Shown: positions 46,274 to 55,454 of the stretch, one piece after another
Numbering within the stretch: the first letter of the stretch is position 1
Layout of the letters: every line of letters begins with the position of its first letter
NCBI GenBank assembly: GCA_900320405.1
Contig: OOHM01000002.1
Location: forward strand, 62,001 to 126,000
DNA: 64,000 bases
Direction: 5' to 3'
Source: an uncultured Pseudomonadota bacterium
GTDB taxonomy: Bacteria; Pseudomonadota; Alphaproteobacteria; Rs-D84
Program-made: the position numbers and the translations under genes
Notes under the pieces: model-generated
Told to the model about the DNA's origin: nothing
Databases searched by the model: none
The model's input: the letters and a program-made list of their open reading frames with translations, nothing else

Positions 46274-48047
46274 GTTTTTCTGGGGGTAAAAGGGATAATA
46301 CCGCCAATGGAAAATCTGGAGCCGATGCCAGGTAAGAACCACTGACCAACGCATCGGCACCGGCGGCCCAGCATAAACGCGCGGTTTCTTGGTTTATTCC
46401 GCCATCCACAGATATTGTAAATTTCAAACCATATTTTTTACGGGTTGTATTAAGCACGGATATTTTGTGTAACACATCACGATTGAATTGTTGACCGGCG
46501 GCACCCGGTGTGACACCCATAATCATAACTTCGTCCAATTCGCGTAAAATTGTTTTTAACAATGACACCGGTGATTCCGGGTTTAATGCGACGCCTATAC
46601 GGCGGTGTGCCGCGCGTACAATTTGGACCGCGGCGCGCAGACCGGCGGTATTTGTCGAAACAATAATTGTGTCTGCACCGGCATCAATCGCACTGCGCGC
46701 CCATTCTGCGGGCGCATCCGTCATAAGATGAACATGCAGGTGCCCGTCCCAAGATGCACGAATTTGACGCAAATCGTCAATTCCGCCTGCAATTTTATTT
46801 ACATAAAGTCCATCCATAATGTCAACATGTATCGCCGAAATTCCACCGGTTTGAAACATTGTGTATGTTTCGGGACGCGTCATATCAAAACACAAAGTGC
46901 TTGGTAAAATTGGTATTTGGCGTTTGTGTGTTTTTCGCTTTCGTTTGAATAATTTTAATATCTTGTCTACGCGATTTTGTATACGCCCCGCACGTGCAAT
47001 GTATGCGCGCCGCCGCGGTAATTCGCTTTCCCATATATATTCTGCCAATGCGCGAACCGCCCAATCCGAATCTTTTTTTATAAAAGGTATATCAAAAGCA
47101 GATGTAATCAGTTCATCAATCCCATTTATTTGCGCGCCACCGCCACTGATAATAATTTGTGTTGGTGAATATTTTTCAATATATTCGGCGGTATCACTTT
47201 TTATGCCATTAATTAAATTGGTATAAAATGGAACAACAATTTCATTTACATCGGCACAAGAAAATGCATATGCAGAATCGGCCGGACTGAACCGTGCCAT
47301 TTCATTTGATTTAAGGTCCGCGACCGCGCGTTTAATGCGTTCCGCTTCGGTAAAAGGTATATCAAGGCGGGTTGATATTTCTGTGCTTAAATCGTTTCCG
47401 GCAATTGCGCGCCCATCATACCAAACGGGACCACGGTCGGTCCATATAGATATTGTGGTGTTTTCTGCACCAAAATCTATGAACATAACATTTTGTTTTT
47501 TTTCGCGATACACGCCGTTGCCCAAGAAATGCGGCGTATAGAAAGCGGTCGGTTGAATATGCGCATGCCGTAAAAGTGACAGTATCTTTTGCATATATTC
47601 GTTGTCAAAAAACAATGCGGAAAATGCCGATACCAATTGACGGTCGCTGTGACCAATTGGCGACAGCATATTGCGAATTTTTGGTGTGTCATATCGCAAT
47701 GGAATTATGTGCATTGGATAAAAACCGTCCGGTGCATCGATTTCAGAAATTTGCGATTTTATATCGGATGCAGTTATTTTGTGATCGCCGGGCCATTTTG
47801 TACTTTTGGCGGTCATTCGAAAATAAGATGGTCCAAAATTTCCGGTTATGTATGCCGAACCAAAGTGTGTGCCGATTTGACGTTCTAATTCGTCTATCAC
47901 AGATTTTAGTGCGAACACTGTGTCGAAATCATCAACCGAGTAATATATACTTTTATCAATTTCTGCATTGCGGATACGGTATGCCATACCGCGGACACCG
48001 CATGACCCGATATCCAAACACAGAAAAGATGAATCCAACATATTCAT
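46260..48047 (-). CDS. FtsA fused to ribulose-phosphate 3-epimerase
   Basis: One uninterrupted frame of 595 residues. Residues 1 to about 350 are an FtsA-type actin fold: phosphate-1 LCLDIGSCGVRG, a 1C/SHS2 region at about 65-175, phosphate-2 VMFIDFGAENTTISIW and the adenosine motif IIISGGGAQINGIDEL. Residues 354-371 (GRIQNRVDKILKLFKRKR) look like the FtsA membrane-targeting helix. From about 378 to 585 there is a complete ribulose-5-phosphate 3-epimerase barrel: ILPSTLCFD, HVDIMDG (metal and acid residues), HVHLM, GVTPGAAGQQF, ISVDGG and DALVSGSYL, with the expected catalytic His and Asp residues. FtsA anchors FtsZ rings to the membrane; Rpe interconverts Ru5P and Xu5P. The gene follows ftsQ directly, as in a division cluster; ftsZ is absent. 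No internal Met marks a separate rpe start. Confidence 0.88.
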   Translation of the reverse strand: MNMLDSSFLCLDIGSCGVRGMAYRIRNAEIDKSIYYSVDDFDTVFALKSVIDELERQIGTHFGSAYITGNFGPSYFRMTAKSTKWPGDHKITASDIKSQISEIDAPDGFYPMHIIPLRYDTPKIRNMLSPIGHSDRQLVSAFSALFFDNEYMQKILSLLRHAHIQPTAFYTPHFLGNGVYREKKQNVMFIDFGAENTTISIWTDRGPVWYDGRAIAGNDLSTEISTRLDIPFTEAERIKRAVADLKSNEMARFSPADSAYAFSCADVNEIVVPFYTNLINGIKSDTAEYIEKYSPTQIIISGGGAQINGIDELITSAFDIPFIKKDSDWAVRALAEYIWESELPRRRAYIARAGRIQNRVDKILKLFKRKRKTHKRQIPILPSTLCFDMTRPETYTMFQTGGISAIHVDIMDGLYVNKIAGGIDDLRQIRASWDGHLHVHLMTDAPAEWARSAIDAGADTIIVSTNTAGLRAAVQIVRAAHRRIGVALNPESPVSLLKTILRELDEVMIMGVTPGAAGQQFNRDVLHKISVLNTTRKKYGLKFTISVDGGINQETARLCWAAGADALVSGSYLASAPDFPLAVLSLLPPEKPSAQ

Positions 48048-48728
48048 TTATTTTACCAAAATCCTTGCATTGTCGCGCATATCTATCGTTTTGATGTTTT
48101 TGGATAAAATACTGTGTTTGTCGTTTAATACAACCAATGATGCAATTGCCGCGGTTGGATTATCTTCGGGCAACATAACCGTGATACCGTCCACGGTCAC
48201 CATATTCCACCGACGATTATCAATCCATTCCATATAATCCAGTGTACCGATAAGGTTTGTTGCGGCCTTGGTTATATCAGATATATCGTTTGGAAGTGGA
48301 CCACGGAACATAACAACACCGGGTTTTTGTTCTTCGGATGGACTGTTGACAACGGTTCCGTCCGCAGACAGGGGGTAATAGTATGTACCGTCCGTCCAAC
48401 CGGCAACCGCACGATACAGGTGAACCCGAACCGATAAATTTCCGTTCGGCATACGACGCACCGCCGATTCGCGAACCCCCGGCGTGTTTAATAACCGTTC
48501 ATTTATTAATTCCAGATTCACAGAATATGCGTGTGTCCCGGGTGCGATACCGGTTGCGGCCACCATTGGTGTTAAATCTTTGTTATTTGTGTCCGCCGAT
48601 ATAGATATATTACGAACCGTCGATATTGGGCTGTATCCCATAAATGTCATAATTATGCGCGTTGCAAAGTATATCGCCAATAAAATGGCGGCAATAAAAT
48701 AAAGCCAAAACCAGAGGTTACGTTTCAT
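48048..48728 (-). CDS. ftsQ: Cell division protein FtsQ
   Basis: A 226-residue bitopic protein: a short basic cytoplasmic tail, a membrane segment (about 7-30) and a periplasmic POTRA domain (about 38-105, with LINERLLNTPGVRESAVRRMPNGNLSVRVH) followed by the beta domain. This is FtsQ/DivIB, which recruits FtsL and FtsB. It stops directly before the ftsA part of the fused gene (TAA then ATG). A TATAAT box lies seven bases upstream of the start codon, indicating leaderless transcription. murB/ddl, usual neighbours, are absent. Confidence 0.85.
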   Translation of the reverse strand: MKRNLWFWLYFIAAILLAIYFATRIIMTFMGYSPISTVRNISISADTNNKDLTPMVAATGIAPGTHAYSVNLELINERLLNTPGVRESAVRRMPNGNLSVRVHLYRAVAGWTDGTYYYPLSADGTVVNSPSEEQKPGVVMFRGPLPNDISDITKAATNLIGTLDYMEWIDNRRWNMVTVDGITVMLPEDNPTAAIASLVVLNDKHSILSKNIKTIDMRDNARILVK

Positions 48729-48735
48729 ATGGCGT

Positions 48736-48763
48736 ATTATAGCATACTTTATATTAAATGTAA
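48736..48763 (-). promoter_or_regulatory. Promoter of ftsQ-ftsA-rpe, leaderless
   Basis: Minus-strand -35 TTACAT (48758-48763), 16-base spacer and -10 TATAAT (48736-48741). Only seven bases separate the -10 from the ftsQ ATG and no Shine-Dalgarno is present, so the mRNA should start at the AUG. Confidence 0.65.
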
Positions 48764-48782
48764 AAGCACCGGCGCAAAAAAT

Positions 48783-49166
48783 TTACATTGCGCGCAGCAG
48801 ATAACCACGACGGAACATACATTTTCGGTATGAACCTACGGATTTTGATGTTGTGTTTCTTGGCACCGACAGCAATGCGCGTTGACCGACATCTTTGTAT
48901 TCATTTGATTGAAATGTAACCCACAGACCATCCCAATCGGGCATACGAGTGCTCTGATTTGGTGAAAGTAATTTTGCAAGGCGCGAACGCGGCATATACG
49001 ATGGTTGGGTTATACCCAGGCACGCCCGGTGGTCGCGAACAAATTGTTCGGTGGTCACAGATTCGTTTTCCCAATTCAAAATTGTGGCGTTATCAATACT
49101 GCCCCCGTTGGGGGATGTGCACGCGGTCAGGCCGAATAAACCGACAAATAAAAATATTTTTAACAT
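48783..49166 (-). CDS. Small lipoprotein
   Basis: A 127-residue protein with a lipoprotein signal (LKIFLFVGLFGLTAC, lipobox LTAC). The mature part has a segment EQFVRDHRACLGITQ and two further Cys (RKCMFRRGYLL at the end) that may form a disulphide. The pattern of a C near the centre and KCMxxxGY at the end occurs in small bacterial lipoproteins that I cannot name. The ATG at 49166 is slightly better spaced from AGGA than the one at 49172. It is transcribed in the same direction as ftsQ but ends only 55 bases before it. Confidence 0.7.
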   Translation of the reverse strand: MLKIFLFVGLFGLTACTSPNGGSIDNATILNWENESVTTEQFVRDHRACLGITQPSYMPRSRLAKLLSPNQSTRMPDWDGLWVTFQSNEYKDVGQRALLSVPRNTTSKSVGSYRKCMFRRGYLLRAM

Positions 49167-49247
49167 TCTCATATTTCCTATTATAATTTAATTGCGTTTT
49201 GGTGGCAATAGTTTTTATAATGTATAAAAATGTACCGGGGGAACAAG

Positions 49248-49571
49248 ATGGCGATAACAGTTCAAAACTTTATCAAGTTGGCAAATTATTATAACCAGAC
49301 CGCAAAGACGATGTCGGCGATATGCGTGAACAAAGGTGGAATTCCAATTGAAAACTATGTTGGTCGTTTTTTTGCGGCGGATGTATTGGAATTTGTTGTA
49401 GAATATGGTGAACGTTTGGTAAAATCAAACAAGAATGTATCGCCGGATGTTGTGGCGGTGTTGGAACGATTTCGTGCCCAGTTTGAACAGGTGCGCGATT
49501 TGACAACGCCTTCGGAAAAGCCGATATATGAAATGACACTAGAAGAATTCGAAAAGGTAATGAATATTTAA
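49248..49571 (+). CDS. Hypothetical protein upstream of the pilus secretin
   Basis: A 107-residue soluble, mostly helical protein of unknown function (AITVQNFIKLANYYNQTAKT at the start). The ATG at 49248 has GGGGGA eight bases upstream. A -10 TATAAT is at 49216-49221. It is followed after 14 bases by the secretin-like gene and is probably co-transcribed with it, then possibly lolC. I see no motif. Confidence 0.72.
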   Translation: MAITVQNFIKLANYYNQTAKTMSAICVNKGGIPIENYVGRFFAADVLEFVVEYGERLVKSNKNVSPDVVAVLERFRAQFEQVRDLTTPSEKPIYEMTLEEFEKVMNI

Positions 49572-49585
49572 CCCAGGGAAAACAA

Positions 49586-50911
49586 ATGAAAAAAATAATA
49601 AATTTTGTTTTGATGTCTGTGTGTATTTTGTTGGGCGCGTGTATGCGGGATGATTCGCGTGATGAAAAAATATACTATGACACGGTTCAGGTTATTGATA
49701 ATTTGGTCATAGATGACAATTCTGTGCCAATTTTTCCAAAAAAGGCGGCGTTAACCACCGATACTGCGCGACGGTTTTCAATTGAATTGCCACGGCGTTG
49801 CACCGTAAATTGGGATAACCAATCGGTTGTGTCGGTTGTGCCGGATGAAAAGATTGAAATGGTGCGCCTGGATAAAGGTGATGATTTGCCCGAATTAAAT
49901 GTTTCGGATTACGATTTTAGAAAACAGACCGTTGCCAATGCGTTGAATAAGTTATTAGAAGGTGTTGATATCGCGGTTATTGAAGAAGAACCGGGATACG
50001 AAAAGGTATCTGGATCGGTTGCATCGGGAAATTTGGCAGATACGGTTGATTTAATTGCGCGGTTGGGGCGTATGTATTATTCATATGATGCCGCGGGCGC
50101 AGAAATAAAACTTTCGAATCGTGCAAAATGGTTAATAAAAATGCCGGCGGAACAGGATATAATAATGGCCTTGTTGGATGCAATGCACGGTGCGGATGTA
50201 AGGAACCTGATTGTGGATTGGGCCGATAAAACCGTTGTTTTTGAAGGAAATTATCAAACCGAGCGCGAGGTCGCGCGTATAATCGCAGATATTTCATCCA
50301 AAAAATATGTTTTGGCATGGGATATGGATGTTTACCGGGTTTATCCACGAACCGATAATCCAATTGTATGGATGAATATGTTGCCGGCGTTTGGTGAAAA
50401 AAATATAAAAATGTCTGTGCCGGGTGTTGTCGGGCGGGCGTTGGTTGTCGGACCCGAGGTTAATACCAAGACACTGCAAGAATTCTTGGCGCAACAGGCG
50501 AATGTAGTGCTTATATCCCAGGGGCATTTTGTTGTGCCAGATGGTTGGCAATCGCGTTTTGATATTGGTCAATGCAGCAAAGAAGAACGTATAGAGACAG
50601 ATTTGATTGTTGGGGCGGCCGCAAAATATGGTGACTATGCGGGACGAAAAAAGATTGATGCAAAAATTGTTCTGCGGACATCCAAAGGGGAATTGTCTTC
50701 GTTTACCATACCGTCGACAATTGGGGATAATTATGTCATAATTGGTATTCCGACACATTCGTTTGTGACAACACCGGAAACATTGATAAGTCCATTTGCA
50801 GAATTGGTTGTGTTTATGTCGCCGCGAATTGTTTCGATTATGAATCCGGCAGACATTCCGGACGAGCCGCAATTGGTTGGTGACGCGTTGCGGAATTTCT
50901 TGCGTGAATAA
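49586..50911 (+). CDS. PilN-type secretin lipoprotein of a type IVb pilus
   Basis: A 441-residue lipoprotein (lipobox LLGAC at about 15-19). An N-terminal segment of about 100 residues is followed by N-domain-like folds (ADTVDLIARLGRMYYSYDAAG; ISSKKYVLAWDMDVYRVY) and a C-terminal part with the secretin pattern: strands, a VxxxP-like region (SSFTIPSTIGDNYVIIGIPTH) and SPFAELVVFMSPRIV near the end, where secretins have the conserved outer-membrane lip. PilN of IncI-type and BfpB-type systems are such lipoproteins. It is shorter than the usual 500-560. It likely pairs with the PilO/P/Q/R-like cluster at 25.0-29.7 kb, 20 kb away. It is 26 bases before lolC. Confidence 0.72.
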   Translation: MKKIINFVLMSVCILLGACMRDDSRDEKIYYDTVQVIDNLVIDDNSVPIFPKKAALTTDTARRFSIELPRRCTVNWDNQSVVSVVPDEKIEMVRLDKGDDLPELNVSDYDFRKQTVANALNKLLEGVDIAVIEEEPGYEKVSGSVASGNLADTVDLIARLGRMYYSYDAAGAEIKLSNRAKWLIKMPAEQDIIMALLDAMHGADVRNLIVDWADKTVVFEGNYQTEREVARIIADISSKKYVLAWDMDVYRVYPRTDNPIVWMNMLPAFGEKNIKMSVPGVVGRALVVGPEVNTKTLQEFLAQQANVVLISQGHFVVPDGWQSRFDIGQCSKEERIETDLIVGAAAKYGDYAGRKKIDAKIVLRTSKGELSSFTIPSTIGDNYVIIGIPTHSFVTTPETLISPFAELVVFMSPRIVSIMNPADIPDEPQLVGDALRNFLRE

Positions 50912-50937
50912 AATCGAATGATAGAATAGGGAACACG

Positions 50938-52191
50938 ATGTTCAGCAAATTAGAAAGAAAAATTGCATTTAGATACCTGGGCGCGCGTCGGCGTGGGTTT
51001 GGTTCCGTGGTGTCGTGGGTGTCTTTGATTGGTATAATGTTGGGCGTGGCAACATTGATTGTTGTTATGTCGGTTATGGGTGGATTTCACGATACATTGT
51101 TATCACGAATCGTTGGAATGAATGGGCATGTTGTTGTCTATCACCAAGATGGCGCAATTGCCGACTATGATTTTTTAATAGAGCAGATGAAGTCCAGTAA
51201 GACGGTTGCACGTGCGGTGTCTTCGATTGTGCCTATTGCCGAAGGCCAAGTTATGGTTACGCACGATGGTAATAATACCGGTGCGATGGTGCGCGGAATT
51301 CGTATGAGCGATTTGGCGGCCAAGGTTGCAACCGGTACACGTGTCTATGGCAAGGCATTAAATCAGATTCGCGATGGGGAATTGGTCGCGGGGGCGTCAC
51401 TCACACGAAATTTGAATGTGCATATGGGCGAAACCGTATCATTGGTATCGGCAAATGGCGCAACACCGACGGCGTTTGGAACAATGCCACGAATAATGTC
51501 TTACCCGGTAATGACATCATTCTTTATGGGGATGTACGAATATGATTCAGGATATATATTTATGCCACTGGAAACGGCCCAGAAATATTTGAACCTGGGG
51601 GATGCGGTGACACATATTGATTTATTCTTGAAAGACCCCGAAGATACCACCGCCGTGCGCGAGGCGTTGATTACAGAATTACCCGATGGTTATGTTGTGC
51701 GCGATTGGCGTGATTTGAATCGTGGTTTTGTTGGTGCACTTCAGGTGGAAACCAATGTTATGTTCCTTATTTTGATGTTGATTGTGATTGTGGCGGCGTT
51801 TAATATCGTTTCGTCACTGGTTATGTTGGTCAAAGATAAATCCAAAGATATTGCCGTATTGCGGACTTTTGGGGTATCACGGCGTTCTATGATGAAAATA
51901 TTTATTTTATCTGGAACCAGTATCGGTGTTATTGGTGCCGCGTTGGGGACAGTGTTGGGTGTGGTGGTTGCAATCTATATTGAACCGATTCGCAAATTCT
52001 TTCAATGGGCGACGGGGCGCGATTTGTTTCCGGCAGAATTGTATTATTTGTCTGAATTGCCGTCGCGATTGGAATTTGCAACGGTTGTTGGAATTGCGAT
52101 ACTGGCAATCGCGTTGGCGTTCTTGGCAACAATTTACCCGGCGTGGAAGGCCGCAAACACCGACCCAGTAGAGGTTTTAAGGAATGAATAA
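50938..52191 (+). CDS. lolC: Lipoprotein-releasing permease LolC/LolE
   Basis: The integral part of the LolCDE complex that releases lipoproteins from the inner membrane. The 417-residue protein has an N-terminal membrane segment (about 24-48), a large periplasmic domain and three C-terminal segments of the FtsX type. MLGVATLIVVMSVMGGFHDTLLSRI and MVMLVKDKSKDIAVLRTFGVSRRSM-like sequences are characteristic. A single permease (LolF-like homodimer) is common in alphaproteobacteria, which fits only one gene here. lolD follows after 15 bases. Confidence 0.92.
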   Translation: MFSKLERKIAFRYLGARRRGFGSVVSWVSLIGIMLGVATLIVVMSVMGGFHDTLLSRIVGMNGHVVVYHQDGAIADYDFLIEQMKSSKTVARAVSSIVPIAEGQVMVTHDGNNTGAMVRGIRMSDLAAKVATGTRVYGKALNQIRDGELVAGASLTRNLNVHMGETVSLVSANGATPTAFGTMPRIMSYPVMTSFFMGMYEYDSGYIFMPLETAQKYLNLGDAVTHIDLFLKDPEDTTAVREALITELPDGYVVRDWRDLNRGFVGALQVETNVMFLILMLIVIVAAFNIVSSLVMLVKDKSKDIAVLRTFGVSRRSMMKIFILSGTSIGVIGAALGTVLGVVVAIYIEPIRKFFQWATGRDLFPAELYYLSELPSRLEFATVVGIAILAIALAFLATIYPAWKAANTDPVEVLRNE

Positions 52192-52206
52192 TAAAGGAAT
52201 TATGTA

Positions 52207-52917
52207 ATGGCATCTATATTGAATTCTTTATCACGGGCAAAACGGAGCGAAGTCGTCCTGTCGGTGCGTGATATTAAAAAGACCTTTGTCGAAGGGGGCC
52301 AGCCTTTACATATTCTGACCGGTGGTGGGTTTGATTTGCATCGTGGGGAAATTATTGCATTGGTTGGACCGTCGGGGTCTGGAAAATCAACATTATTACA
52401 ATGCGTCGGTTTGTTGGATAAACCATCCGGGGGCAGTATTCTGGTTGGTGGCACACCCGTTCATACAATGAATGATGAAATGCGTACATTGGTGCGGCGA
52501 CGCAAAATGGGGTTTGTGTACCAGCGGCATAATTTGTTGTCTGATTTTACGGCGGTTGAAAATGTTATGTTGCCAATGTTGGCCAATGGTATGGATGCGG
52601 ACACGGCGCATACGCGTGCAATGAAGTTATTAAAGTCGGCGAATGTTGCGCATCGGGCATCACACCTGCCGGGACAAATGTCCGGTGGGGAACAACAACG
52701 GTGCGCGGTTGCACGGGCGTTGGCGAATACGCCAGATATTCTTTTGGCGGACGAACCCACGGGCAGTTTGGATCCAAATCACGCGATTACGGTATTTGAA
52801 TTATTGTTGGATTTGGTGCGTAAAAACAAAATGGCGATGTTGTTCGTGACACACGATATGTCGTTGGCGAATCGTGCCGATAGACAAATCACTATAAAAA
52901 ATGGTATAGTTAAATAA
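52207..52917 (+). CDS. lolD: Lipoprotein-releasing ABC transporter ATPase
   Basis: A 236-residue ABC ATPase with Walker A GPSGSGKSTLL, Q loop, signature MSGGEQQRCAVARAL, Walker B ILLADEPTG and H loop FVTHD. Adjacent to lolC, which identifies it among similar ATPases (MacB, FtsE). It energises transfer of outer-membrane lipoproteins to LolA. The many small lipoproteins in this window are its likely clients. Confidence 0.94.
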   Translation: MASILNSLSRAKRSEVVLSVRDIKKTFVEGGQPLHILTGGGFDLHRGEIIALVGPSGSGKSTLLQCVGLLDKPSGGSILVGGTPVHTMNDEMRTLVRRRKMGFVYQRHNLLSDFTAVENVMLPMLANGMDADTAHTRAMKLLKSANVAHRASHLPGQMSGGEQQRCAVARALANTPDILLADEPTGSLDPNHAITVFELLLDLVRKNKMAMLFVTHDMSLANRADRQITIKNGIVK

Positions 52918-52939
52918 CCAAAGTCCAGGGGAGAGAGAA

Positions 52940-53689
52940 ATGAAAAAAAATAAAAAAATTACAAATGAAAATCGTTATGGTTATTCGCGTCGCCAAAGAA
53001 TTTTGGCGTGGTTGGCGTTGATTGGAATATTTGTATGCGGTATGATGGCGGGTGCATTTATTTGGCAAACAAAAACCACGCATACGACGGATTCCGCCGT
53101 ACAGACGGAAATAGATGCGTGCCAAAAACGCGAGAGCGCATTGTTGGCCAAACTGAATAAAAATATAGATGATTCGGATTGGCGTGCATACGAACAACAC
53201 GAATATAATATGCATATCTATCAATTGTTAAGCAAAAACGGTTGTCCAAATAATAAGGTCGAGTATGCCCGCTTGGCGGAATCGGAAGAAAGCGTAGCCA
53301 GTGTTTTGGCAGAATTGGTTGGTGGAAACACCACAGAAAACAAACCCTGTGAAATTATAGAAAAAACATTGGCACACTCTGTTTTTGCCGGATGTCGTGA
53401 ACCCGATTGTTATTTGCATAATGCCGAAGTTTATTCAAAAATGGCGGAAGACGGTTGTCCAGAAAATTCGGAAAATTATAAAAAACTGGCATTGAATGAA
53501 TTAGAAATCGCAGAGGGGGTAAGAATAAATGAAGCCGATGTGGCAAGGGGTGAAATTCGTTCAACTGTAAATACATATAAAAAACTACAGATGCAAAACG
53601 AGGCCAAAAAGTATATCAACAAAGTTGAAAAATTGGTTAATCCGGGAATCGACTTTATATTGGAATTACAGCGCGTTATTGAAGAATAA
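52940..53689 (+). CDS. Hypothetical membrane-anchored periplasmic protein
   Basis: A 249-residue protein with a basic cytoplasmic start, one membrane segment (about 23-42) and a helical periplasmic domain. Two copies of a similar element occur, each ending in a Cys-containing NGCPNNKVEYARLAESE or DGCPENSENYKKLALNE, at about 100-115 and 173-190, and cysteine pairs (CxxPDC-like) at about 150. This indicates a duplicated helical hairpin with disulphides, perhaps Sel1/TPR-like. It lies after lolD by 22 bases. Function unknown. Confidence 0.7.
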   Translation: MKKNKKITNENRYGYSRRQRILAWLALIGIFVCGMMAGAFIWQTKTTHTTDSAVQTEIDACQKRESALLAKLNKNIDDSDWRAYEQHEYNMHIYQLLSKNGCPNNKVEYARLAESEESVASVLAELVGGNTTENKPCEIIEKTLAHSVFAGCREPDCYLHNAEVYSKMAEDGCPENSENYKKLALNELEIAEGVRINEADVARGEIRSTVNTYKKLQMQNEAKKYINKVEKLVNPGIDFILELQRVIEE

Positions 53690-53700
53690 AAGGGTATGAT

Positions 53701-54315
53701 ATGAATATAAAAATAATCGGGATAATTTGTGCATTGATTTGCGTGCCGGCGATTGCCGAAGATGTTATTGATGAAACGGTACCCCAGGATGTTGTTGATG
53801 TAGAGGTTGTTGATGATGCGGCGGTTACAGATGTTCCGGCACCACGCGCGGTTGTGTCGCGACTTTCGTGTGACGAAATAAATCAACGCGTTGAAGAACT
53901 GCGCGAAGACATCAAGGCATATCCAGAATTGGCGGCCGATTTGGAATATATGATTGGACGGCAACGCACACAATGCGCCGCACGCGCAAGACGCAGACCG
54001 GTGCATAACTATGAAAATGTGAACCCGGTTAAACAAGTAGAGGTTGTAGAAGAAGTGGCGGATGAAGAAGTGCAGGTCGCCCCGGAACCGGCGCCGGAAC
54101 CAGAACCGGTGCAGGAAAAAACGCCCGAAGAATTGGCGGCCGAAGCGGCGGCAATAGAAGAAAACCGCGCCAAAGGATTGTGTGACGATGGCGTGAAACC
54201 GAATCGGTATGGATGCTGTGCCGGTGAAAAGTTCAAAGAAGTTTCACAAATGAAATTTGCGTGCTGTCCCCGGGAAGGTGACGGTGAATGTGTGGAACCC
54301 CGCAAGAAAAAATAA
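53701..54315 (+). CDS. Secreted acidic, Pro/Glu-rich hypothetical protein
   Basis: A 204-residue exported protein (signal peptide to about 19, AIA). The N-terminal mature part is acidic and Val-rich (PQDVVDVEVVDD), the middle has a helical LSCDEINQRVEELREDIKAYPELAADLEYM segment, and a Pro/Glu/Ala-rich linker (APEPAPEPEP) leads to a C-terminal Cys-rich domain with CC and CCPREGDGEC. Six or seven Cys suggest disulphides in the periplasm. It follows the preceding gene by 11 bases and ends at a terminator. Function unknown. Confidence 0.7.
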   Translation: MNIKIIGIICALICVPAIAEDVIDETVPQDVVDVEVVDDAAVTDVPAPRAVVSRLSCDEINQRVEELREDIKAYPELAADLEYMIGRQRTQCAARARRRPVHNYENVNPVKQVEVVEEVADEEVQVAPEPAPEPEPVQEKTPEELAAEAAAIEENRAKGLCDDGVKPNRYGCCAGEKFKEVSQMKFACCPREGDGECVEPRKKK

Positions 54316-54316
54316 T

Positions 54317-54340
54317 AATCGCCCAAAGTGGCGATTTTTT
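54317..54340 (+). terminator. Terminator after the 53701 gene
   Basis: Seven-base-pair stem AATCGCC/GGCGATT (54317-54336, loop of six) with a T tail. Confidence 0.8.
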
Positions 54341-54480
54341 ATTGTAAAAAATTTATTAAATGTTTAACATATAATACATATATCACTTTTTGATATACCC
54401 GAGGAATTTCCAACAAGCATTAATAACTAACCACATTTGTGCGATATTCGCACAGGTGTTTTGTACAAAAAGGATAAAAT

Positions 54481-55164
54481 ATGAAAAAAATGTTGTTGGT
54501 GTCTGTTGTGGGGGCGATGTCCGTGTTTTCTGCAATTGCTGCGGATTCTGTTTTTACATCGCCATATGTTGGTTTGCGCGCAAAGTATGATTCAATATCT
54601 ATGGAACATAAGATGGATATAGGTATAGAAACATATTCATCTGTTGCACAGTCGGTTTATGGCGGTGGCATTGTGTTTGGTGCAAAATTGTTTGATGTGA
54701 TGCGTGCCGAATTTGAATATAGTTTTGGTATGGGCAAGCGAACAAATAATATATCAAATGCCGGAATGATTTTTATCAAAGAAGAACTTACCACCCATTC
54801 GTTGCTTGGGAATGTTTATTATGATTTTGATATCGAACAAATGGACGGAATCAAACCATATATCGGTGCCGGTTTGGGAGTTGGTATCAAAGGCTTAACC
54901 ACAGAAGTGGATTTGAAAAAACTTGGATTGCCGGGTTATACAGCTGTGGATGATACATTTACTTCGTTTTTGTGGAATGTTGGCGCAGGTGTGTCATATG
55001 CAATAAATAATAATTTTACATTGGATATTGGGTACCGCTATATGGACTATGGCAAAGAAACATTTGATTCACATCCATCAAGTGCCCCCGGTGAGACATT
55101 CAAAAATGAATTAGATATGTCGTCTGTGCATGAAATCTATATTGGCGCACGGTATAATTTTTAA
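54481..55164 (+). CDS. Outer-membrane beta-barrel protein (Opa/OMP_b-brl type)
   Basis: A 227-residue protein with a signal peptide (to about 22, IAA), then alternating strands: SPYVGLRAKYDSIS, GGIVFGAKLFDVMRAEFEYSFG, KPYIGAGLGVGIKG, FLWNVGAGVSYAINNNFTLDIGYRYMDYG and the C-terminal IYIGARYNF ending in Phe. This is an eight-strand barrel of the Opacity/Omp25 type, common in alphaproteobacteria. A TATAAT at 54370-54375 gives a leader of about 100 bases that contains a hairpin TGTGCGA/TTCGCACA (about 54440-54455). The Shine-Dalgarno is AAAGGA. Confidence 0.85.
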   Translation: MKKMLLVSVVGAMSVFSAIAADSVFTSPYVGLRAKYDSISMEHKMDIGIETYSSVAQSVYGGGIVFGAKLFDVMRAEFEYSFGMGKRTNNISNAGMIFIKEELTTHSLLGNVYYDFDIEQMDGIKPYIGAGLGVGIKGLTTEVDLKKLGLPGYTAVDDTFTSFLWNVGAGVSYAINNNFTLDIGYRYMDYGKETFDSHPSSAPGETFKNELDMSSVHEIYIGARYNF

Positions 55165-55197
55165 TAATTTTGTAATAAACTTTCATTGTTGAATTAA

Positions 55198-55229
55198 AAT
55201 CCCCCGTAACGGTTGGGCGGGGGATTTTT
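55198..55229 (+). terminator. Terminator after the OMP gene
   Basis: Nine-base-pair stem AATCCCCCG/CGGGGGATT (55198-55226) followed by TTTG. Confidence 0.85.
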
Positions 55230-55454
55230 GTTTTTATGCAGGAATAAATCCCAATTTTTAATGGGAAATTAAAACGATAGTATTTTTTCCTAGGCATAAT
55301 TTTTGTTGTGAATAAATTGATGAAAAAGTCAAGAAAACCAATGTATACACGATTTTTATGTTGTTATGGTATTGTAATTTATGAATTTAAGGTGTGATTT
55401 TATCTAACTGATTGTTTATAGGCGGTTTTATATAATAATTGTGTGTATGTGGTA

